11,552 nucleotides of DNA, taken from positions 1-11,552 of the forward strand of contig CALGBT010000170.1 in assembly GCA_937884235.1 (NCBI GenBank). The letters run 5' to 3'. The DNA comes from an uncultured Pseudomonadota bacterium. GTDB taxonomy: Bacteria; Myxococcota_A; UBA9042; CAIXZC01. Positions 7,195-11,552 of this stretch are shown piece after piece. The notes below the pieces were generated by a model that saw only the letters and a program-made list of their open reading frames with translations, did no database searches and was not told the origin of the DNA. Position 1 is the stretch's first letter, and every line of letters starts with the position of its first letter. The position numbers were made by a program, and so were the translations under genes.

Positions 7195-8156
7195 CGCCTA
7201 CGTCCCGCCTGCTGGAAGGCCCGCCAGTCCTCTTCGCTCAAGTCCAACCGGAGATACCGAACCTTGAATGCCTCCAACCAATCCCTGTCCAGGTCCGTCT
7301 GCACCGCGTGGCTGGCAGCCTCAACGACGTCGGCTACGGTCCAGACCCGCAGGCAATCCGGCTCCTTCAGCAGTGCCCGATAGCCGGCGATAGTCTGCGT
7401 CAACTCCAGGTCCAGGGGATGCCCTACTACTGCCACAGTGCCGGTCTCGTACTCTTCGGACAGGTGTTGAAGGGAGTAGGCGAGCAAGTGGTTTCGCCAC
7501 AGCTGGTTGTGGGCCATGCGGGGGAGTTCGTCCGCTGTCTCGAGCCTCCACGGCGCGCCCGGGACTTCCAGCCAGCGGCGGTACGCCGGAGTGTCGTATT
7601 CCTTCTGCGAGAACTTCTCGGTCAGCTTCGTTTCGATGCCGAAGAACCCCTTGCCGCCGCCCCTGCGCTCGTAAGCGACGAACGCATCAAAGGCAGTCCG
7701 GTCATTGAGGTGGTCCGCCGCAGGCTCGGGTGCGTACTCCATCAGCACGCAAGTCACCCGCTGCACGTCCGGGTCCAGGGCAGCGAACGTCCGCGTGGCC
7801 AGGTCAAGGTTCAGTTCCAGGTGGCCGAACAGGTTGAAGCACATGGGCTGGCTGGACAGCATGTTGTGACGCAGCCGGTACTCGTCCACGGTGCCGGTCT
7901 TGTCCGCCATGCGCCGTCTCGCGACATCAAGTATCTGTGGCGTCAGGAAGTTCTGCCCTCCTGCACCATCGTCCGGGAGGAGCATGCTTCCCAGCTCCCT
8001 CTTGCCGTTGGGCCCAGGTCCAGTACCCCACCCCACTTTGAGAACTTCGGCACGGTACCAACTCTGGTGCAGCCTCATGCGCGCAGTGAACCGGTTGTCA
8101 CGTTCGTATTGCGGGCCGATGGGAATGCTGGTTGACGTTCCGCTGGTCATGCTCAT
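7191..8156 (-). CDS. PGN_0703-type putative restriction endonuclease, PD-(D/E)xK fold
   Basis: A 321-residue cytoplasmic protein. The ATG at 8156 was chosen because GGAG lies 7 nt before it; the frame stays open upstream to 8369 but those residues look non-coding. A second ATG lies two codons in. The sequence shows an SSQ-containing helix (LRHNMLSSQPMCFNLFGHL, SSQ at 101-103), then FDAFVAY (Asp157), then GFFGIETKLTEKFS with Glu175-Thr-Lys177, giving the D...ExK pattern of PD-(D/E)xK nucleases, and a downstream NQLWRNHLLAYSL helix (Gln218) often found after the ExK strand in this fold. The SSQ helix with F-G-I-E-x-K-x-x-E recalls the PGN_0703 family of putative restriction endonucleases. No methyltransferase is encoded nearby. 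The overlapping downstream gene makes a two-gene cassette. Nuclease activity and target are unproven. Confidence 0.7.
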   Translation of the reverse strand: MSMTSGTSTSIPIGPQYERDNRFTARMRLHQSWYRAEVLKVGWGTGPGPNGKRELGSMLLPDDGAGGQNFLTPQILDVARRRMADKTGTVDEYRLRHNMLSSQPMCFNLFGHLELNLDLATRTFAALDPDVQRVTCVLMEYAPEPAADHLNDRTAFDAFVAYERRGGGKGFFGIETKLTEKFSQKEYDTPAYRRWLEVPGAPWRLETADELPRMAHNQLWRNHLLAYSLQHLSEEYETGTVAVVGHPLDLELTQTIAGYRALLKEPDCLRVWTVADVVEAASHAVQTDLDRDWLEAFKVRYLRLDLSEEDWRAFQQAGRRR

Positions 8157-8424
8157 GCAGTTGCTCCAAAGTGGAAGGGGGTAAGTGCTACAAGGTCGCT
8201 CAACTGATATCTCCAAGAATCTCGATTGCCTGAGGTCACTGTAGAACCTTGCCGCCGACGGATCAACATCAACTGCCACTACGCACTCTCTTCGCCCAGT
8301 CGATAGGGTCCATCCGGCCTTACGGCTGGTGACACTGCCTCCCAGTTCTATGTGACTGAACTTTTCCATTCCCGCGCAAGGGCCATACTGCTACTATCAT
8401 TCTCGCCTAACATGGAGGAAGGAA
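8157..8424. other. Divergent spacer between nuclease cassette and lipoprotein operon
   Basis: No separate gene is supported here, although the nuclease frame stays open through most of it. The leftward edge holds the nuclease ribosome binding site; the rightward edge holds that of the lipoprotein and a possible promoter. I found no convincing -35/-10 pair for the leftward transcript. Confidence 0.5.
8389..8397 (+). promoter_or_regulatory. Possible extended -10 promoter for the lipoprotein operon
   Basis: TGCTACTAT provides a TGn extension plus TACTAT, with four of six bases matching the -10 consensus. The expected -35 position (8369-8374, ttcccg) is poor. Transcription would begin near 8404, leaving a short leader with GGAGG. 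Confidence 0.35.
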
Positions 8425-9870
8425 GTGACAAAACAAGCCCTGGCGGTGCTGGTGTGTGGATTGCTTCTGGCCGCATGCGTGTCGCAGCCAGCTCCCTGGA
8501 CACCAGACACAGCCCACTATCAGTCTGACTCGCCGGTGCTCGACGGTACAATGGACCTTCGGGGGCATCTGGATCTGCCACCAACGGATTCCCGGGGGAT
8601 TGAAGATTTGCCACCAACGGATTCCCGGGGGCAGGGCGACGCTCTTTCACCTGATGAAACTAGCGCTGAAGTGCTGCCGGAGAACGACGCAGTGTCGGTT
8701 GACATCAACGCTACTGAGTTGCCCGGCCTTGAGGTCGTCGTCCCGCTGGACACCATCGAGGACATTGAAGTCCAGGAGATTACTACGTGGGAATACGTAC
8801 ACGAGGAACATGGCAGAGGGACGCTGGTGGCGGTGGTTGAGACCTACAACGGTGACGTTCTTGCTGCTGGATTCACAATGCCGACCGGCCAGGACCATCG
8901 TGGCCTGCTTCTGCGACTAGATGGGGGATCTGGCGGGTTGTCCTGGGCGACTGAGAACGCAGAGAACAAGCAAACCTGGTTCACTGACGTCGTCGAGAAT
9001 CCGGTCGGAGACATCTTCGTTTCGACCCTCAACTTCGGTCTGAAGACTGTTGGTTCAACGGGAAGCATCAAGTACGTCCAGTCGCCACCAGGTGAGCTTC
9101 TCGGATTGCTCTGGGAAGACCTAGACTTCACTTCCACGGGACAACTGCTGATGACCGGGTATGTCAAGCAGAGTGCGGCCGACCAGGACTATGCGGGGAA
9201 GATCTGCAAACTTCAGCAAGAGGGGAGCATTGTCTGGTGCGAGGAATACGGACCGGAGTTGAAGGATACTACGGACCGCTTCGCTGCGACCGTTGAGCTA
9301 CCCTCGGGCGACATCTTCGCCGTAGGTTCGACAACGACGTCAGAAGATGGAAACGACAGGTGGGTGGCGGGAATTGCCTCTGATGGAAACCTCATCTGGG
9401 ACAAGACGTTGGAGGGTCAGCCCGGCGAATTGGAGTCCTTTCTGCACGCCACAGCAACGTCTGACGGCAACATCATTGCCGTTGGCTCCGTGGGAGCAAT
9501 CACCGGCGACCCGGAGAAGTATGATGTTGGCGTGATGAAGTTGGATTATGCCGGGAATACGAAGTGGGAATTGGTGACGGAATATGGACTTGCCGATATA
9601 GGCAAAAAGGTAATCGAACTGCCAAACGGTGACTTCCTGGTTGTGGCTTACTGCCACGGCCCAGAGAACTCCCGATTTGGTCGATTCTTGCGTGTCAGTT
9701 CCACTGGCAAGCTCCTCGATACGGTTGACTTGGCACTTGGAAAGCAACTTCATCTGAGCGATGCCGTCCTCTCATCTGATGGCGGACTCGTGCTGGTTGG
9801 CAGGTACAACAGCACCACTGACTACAACAAAGAGAGACCATGGGTGAAGAAGATGTCGCTCCCATGGTGA
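8425..9870 (+). CDS. Beta-propeller lipoprotein with seven repeats
   Basis: A 481-residue lipoprotein. The GTG start at 8425 is set by GGAGG with 6-nt spacing. MTKQALAVLVCGLLLAAC is a lipoprotein signal peptide with lipobox LAAC; Cys18 would be acylated. Residues 19-118 are an acidic, Pro/Asp/Ser-rich linker that includes two copies of DLPPTDSRG (50-58 and 61-69). From ~130 onward there are seven copies of a turn-strand motif, e.g. GDVLAAGF (143), GDIFVSTL (195), GQLLMTGY (239), GDIFAVGS (295), GNIIAVGS (348), GDFLVVAY (402) and GGLVLVGR (453), spaced about 45-55 residues. This suggests a seven-bladed propeller related to Delta-60/SBBP-type repeats. It probably sits on the outer membrane or cell surface as a binding or adhesion protein; ligand unknown. 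A second lipoprotein gene follows 32 nt downstream with the same spacing of its ribosome binding site. Confidence 0.8.
   Translation: MTKQALAVLVCGLLLAACVSQPAPWTPDTAHYQSDSPVLDGTMDLRGHLDLPPTDSRGIEDLPPTDSRGQGDALSPDETSAEVLPENDAVSVDINATELPGLEVVVPLDTIEDIEVQEITTWEYVHEEHGRGTLVAVVETYNGDVLAAGFTMPTGQDHRGLLLRLDGGSGGLSWATENAENKQTWFTDVVENPVGDIFVSTLNFGLKTVGSTGSIKYVQSPPGELLGLLWEDLDFTSTGQLLMTGYVKQSAADQDYAGKICKLQQEGSIVWCEEYGPELKDTTDRFAATVELPSGDIFAVGSTTTSEDGNDRWVAGIASDGNLIWDKTLEGQPGELESFLHATATSDGNIIAVGSVGAITGDPEKYDVGVMKLDYAGNTKWELVTEYGLADIGKKVIELPNGDFLVVAYCHGPENSRFGRFLRVSSTGKLLDTVDLALGKQLHLSDAVLSSDGGLVLVGRYNSTTDYNKERPWVKKMSLPW
8576..8631 (+). repeat. Tandem repeat (33-bp period) inside the lipoprotein linker
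   Basis: An identical 23-bp stretch occurs at 8576-8598 and 8609-8631, 33 bp apart, so the reading frame is kept (11 codons). It encodes the two LPPTDSRG copies. Identity at the DNA level suggests a recent duplication. Confidence 0.9.
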
Positions 9871-9902
9871 TGGCATCGCACTGAATGGCGTGGAGGGGAG
9901 AA

Positions 9903-11552
9903 GTGATTGGTCGGCACCTAGTTCCTATGAGTACTTTGCTGCTGTTCGCATGCGTATCGCAACCTGAGCCGTGGTCCCCTGATGGTTCAACCGTCGAAGA
10001 CAACGATTTCGCAGGTCAGCGCGCAGACGGGTATGGGGCAATTGACGGTGCACCCCTGGGGACGGATGGAGTCACCTCGGACATGCGGTCTGAAGACGCT
10101 CTGGCCGGCCCAGACTCCATGGACCTCGGCGAGGTGTTCGACTCAGTGAGTCCCTTAGATGCGATTTACGAAGTTGCGGATGGTTCTTGCGAGCCGGCGT
10201 GTGGGGGGCTCGTTTGTGGCCCGGACGGATGCGGAGGTAGTTGCGGAGAATGTGAACCAGGGGCCGGATGCCACGAAGGCATTTGCGTAGGCCTTCCCTA
10301 CCACCTTTGGTCAAAGGGAATCGCTTCTTCAGTTGACGAGCAGGTGCGTGGCTTCGTTGGTCAAAGCGATGGGTCCTTTTTCATCGTCGGACACTCCACT
10401 CAGGATACAGTCAACATGGGTGGTCTCCCTATTACCTTGCAAGGCCAGGGCGGCATGATAGTCGCCAGGTTTGGTCCCGCCGGTGATCACATATGGTCCG
10501 GTGGTTTCTCCGGCCCTGGCATGGATTACGCATCTGCTGCCGGCGGAGACGAGTTGGGAAACTTCTATGTCACTGGGTGGACCGACAGCAACAGTATCAA
10601 TTTTGGGTCTGGCCCATTGGAGAGTTCGGGCGCCACCAGCAAGGATGTTGTCGTATTTGCCTTGAAAGGGGACGGCAACTTGAAGTGGGCCAAAAGATTT
10701 GGAGGTGGCTACGATGAAACGGGGGAAGCCATCTCGGTTGCGAAAGATGGACTCTATCTTGCCGGGGAAGCAAGCACTCTACTGAGCCTTGGCGGACCCG
10801 ACCTCGGTCTTACATCCTGGGGAGGGGATGTCTTTGTGGCCAAACTCGGGCTGGACGGGGCCCACGTCTGGTCGTCAGGTTTTAGCGTGGCCGGCGGGAC
10901 GGGCAAGGTCCGCGGGCTTTCCTCAAACAACAAACGTGCCGTAGTTGTCGGTCTTTACTCCACGAAGGGCCTGGATTTTGGCGGCGGACCTTTGCCGTTT
11001 GGTTCATTCCCCGGCCCGACGAATGCCTTCCTGACGTCGTTCTCTGCATCGGGTTCTTACGAATGGTCTGTCGGGTTCGGTAGCGACAAGAACGTCGAAG
11101 CCAGGGCAGTCTCTCTGACTCCCGACGGAGTGGCCTTTGTGACCGGCACATTTCAGAGTTCATCGCTCCAGCTTGCCGGCTCGTTGTTGGCAAACCCTAC
11201 TCCCGACACTGATCAACTATTCCTGGCACGGTTCGAGCCGGACGGCTCGCCCACCTGGGCCATCGCCTTGGGAGGACCCAAGTCGGAATACACCCGCTCC
11301 ATCTACGTCGATGGACCGTCCAACGTTTACCTGACGGGGCAGTACTCTGGCAGCTACGCTACCTTTGGTGGCGAAGCTCTTGCCGACGCCCCCTACACCG
11401 GAGTCTACCTGGCGAAGTTCGGACCTGGAGGGGGGCACGTTTGGTCCACTGGCTTCCCATGTGCTAGCACAAGTTGCATGGGGTATGGGATGCACGTCGG
11501 CGCGTCAGGACAGCTGCTTCTTGTTGGGCATGGGAAGGGAACAGAGTTGAGT
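9903..11552 (+). CDS. SBBP-type beta-propeller lipoprotein with cysteine-rich module, 3' end outside window
   Basis: 550 codons are open to the end of the window with no stop. The GTG at 9903 is set by GGAGG (9892-9896), 6 nt before it. The N-terminus MIGRHLVPMSTLLLFAC has a lipobox-like LFAC; Cys17 would be lipidated, though Phe at -2 is unusual. An acidic linker follows. Residues 96-128 carry eight cysteines in the CGPDGCGGSCGEC style, a module I associate with Myxococcota-type surface proteins. From ~155 there are six full repeats of about 60 residues and the start of a seventh, each with a strand such as FYVTGWT, then F-G-x-x-P-L, then VFVAKLGLDGAHVW-like endings; these look like SBBP propeller blades. 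It probably forms a surface-exposed propeller, function unknown. The short gap and shared N-terminal style suggest one operon with the preceding gene. Confidence 0.8.
   Translation, partial: MIGRHLVPMSTLLLFACVSQPEPWSPDGSTVEDNDFAGQRADGYGAIDGAPLGTDGVTSDMRSEDALAGPDSMDLGEVFDSVSPLDAIYEVADGSCEPACGGLVCGPDGCGGSCGECEPGAGCHEGICVGLPYHLWSKGIASSVDEQVRGFVGQSDGSFFIVGHSTQDTVNMGGLPITLQGQGGMIVARFGPAGDHIWSGGFSGPGMDYASAAGGDELGNFYVTGWTDSNSINFGSGPLESSGATSKDVVVFALKGDGNLKWAKRFGGGYDETGEAISVAKDGLYLAGEASTLLSLGGPDLGLTSWGGDVFVAKLGLDGAHVWSSGFSVAGGTGKVRGLSSNNKRAVVVGLYSTKGLDFGGGPLPFGSFPGPTNAFLTSFSASGSYEWSVGFGSDKNVEARAVSLTPDGVAFVTGTFQSSSLQLAGSLLANPTPDTDQLFLARFEPDGSPTWAIALGGPKSEYTRSIYVDGPSNVYLTGQYSGSYATFGGEALADAPYTGVYLAKFGPGGGHVWSTGFPCASTSCMGYGMHVGASGQLLLVGHGKGTELS

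Noticed and set aside
7023..8135. 370-codon plus-strand open frame
   Set aside because: Antisense to the nuclease-like gene, which carries clear PD-(D/E)xK motifs and a well-placed ribosome binding site; the plus-strand product has no family features.
8157..8369. N-terminal extension of the nuclease-like protein to the start at 8369
   Set aside because: The added 71 residues lack any motif, and the ATG at 8156 has GGAG at a proper distance.
1..11552. CRISPR array, tRNA or rRNA genes
   Set aside because: No spaced direct repeats of CRISPR type and no cloverleaf or rRNA-like conserved segments were seen on either strand.

Overview
The window is GC-rich DNA from what looks like a Gram-negative, deltaproteobacterial/Myxococcota-type organism. 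The reasons are the density of exported outer-membrane proteins and lipoproteins, a CGPDGCGGSCG-type cysteine module, beta-propeller lipoproteins with acidic low-complexity linkers, a TolB/LpoB-like protein with the CYDxSCQ signature, and a DUF3943 protein. This assignment rests on family style only. Almost everything encoded acts in the envelope, except one two-gene nuclease cassette.

Layout: (1) 2-3277, plus strand. A tightly packed run with gaps of 1 and 8 nt: the C-terminal part of an outer-membrane lipoprotein-sorting (LolA-like) protein, a DUF1302-like outer-membrane beta-barrel, and a DUF3943 protein. In known relatives the first two accompany an MMPL/RND exporter, which would lie upstream of the window. 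(2) 3278-3431, a short convergent gap with a hairpin just after the DUF3943 stop. (3) 3432-8156, minus strand. In transcription order: a PD-(D/E)xK nuclease-like protein of the PGN_0703 type (8156-7191), an unrecognised 252-residue protein overlapping it by 4 nt (7194-6436), a 360-bp gap holding a good sigma70-type promoter, a TolB/LpoB-like protein fused to a probable C-terminal beta-barrel (6073-4829), a 485-bp gap with a possible serine-recombinase remnant, and an exported PAP2 phosphatase (4343-3432). (4) 8157-8424, a divergent spacer. (5) 8425-11552, plus strand: two consecutive lipoproteins whose N-termini are recognisably related but whose C-terminal propeller domains differ. The second runs off the end of the window.

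How the parts may work together: the first run is probably a lipid or hydrophobic-cargo export and outer-membrane maintenance module. The PAP2 protein and the TolB-like/barrel protein fit envelope lipid or wall maintenance, but no shared operon is shown. The most interesting unit is the translationally coupled nuclease plus unknown partner. It is a candidate restriction- or defence-like cassette, has no visible methyltransferase, and sits near a possible recombinase remnant. The paired propeller lipoproteins are probably surface proteins that arose by duplication of the secretion/anchor segment or by domain swapping.
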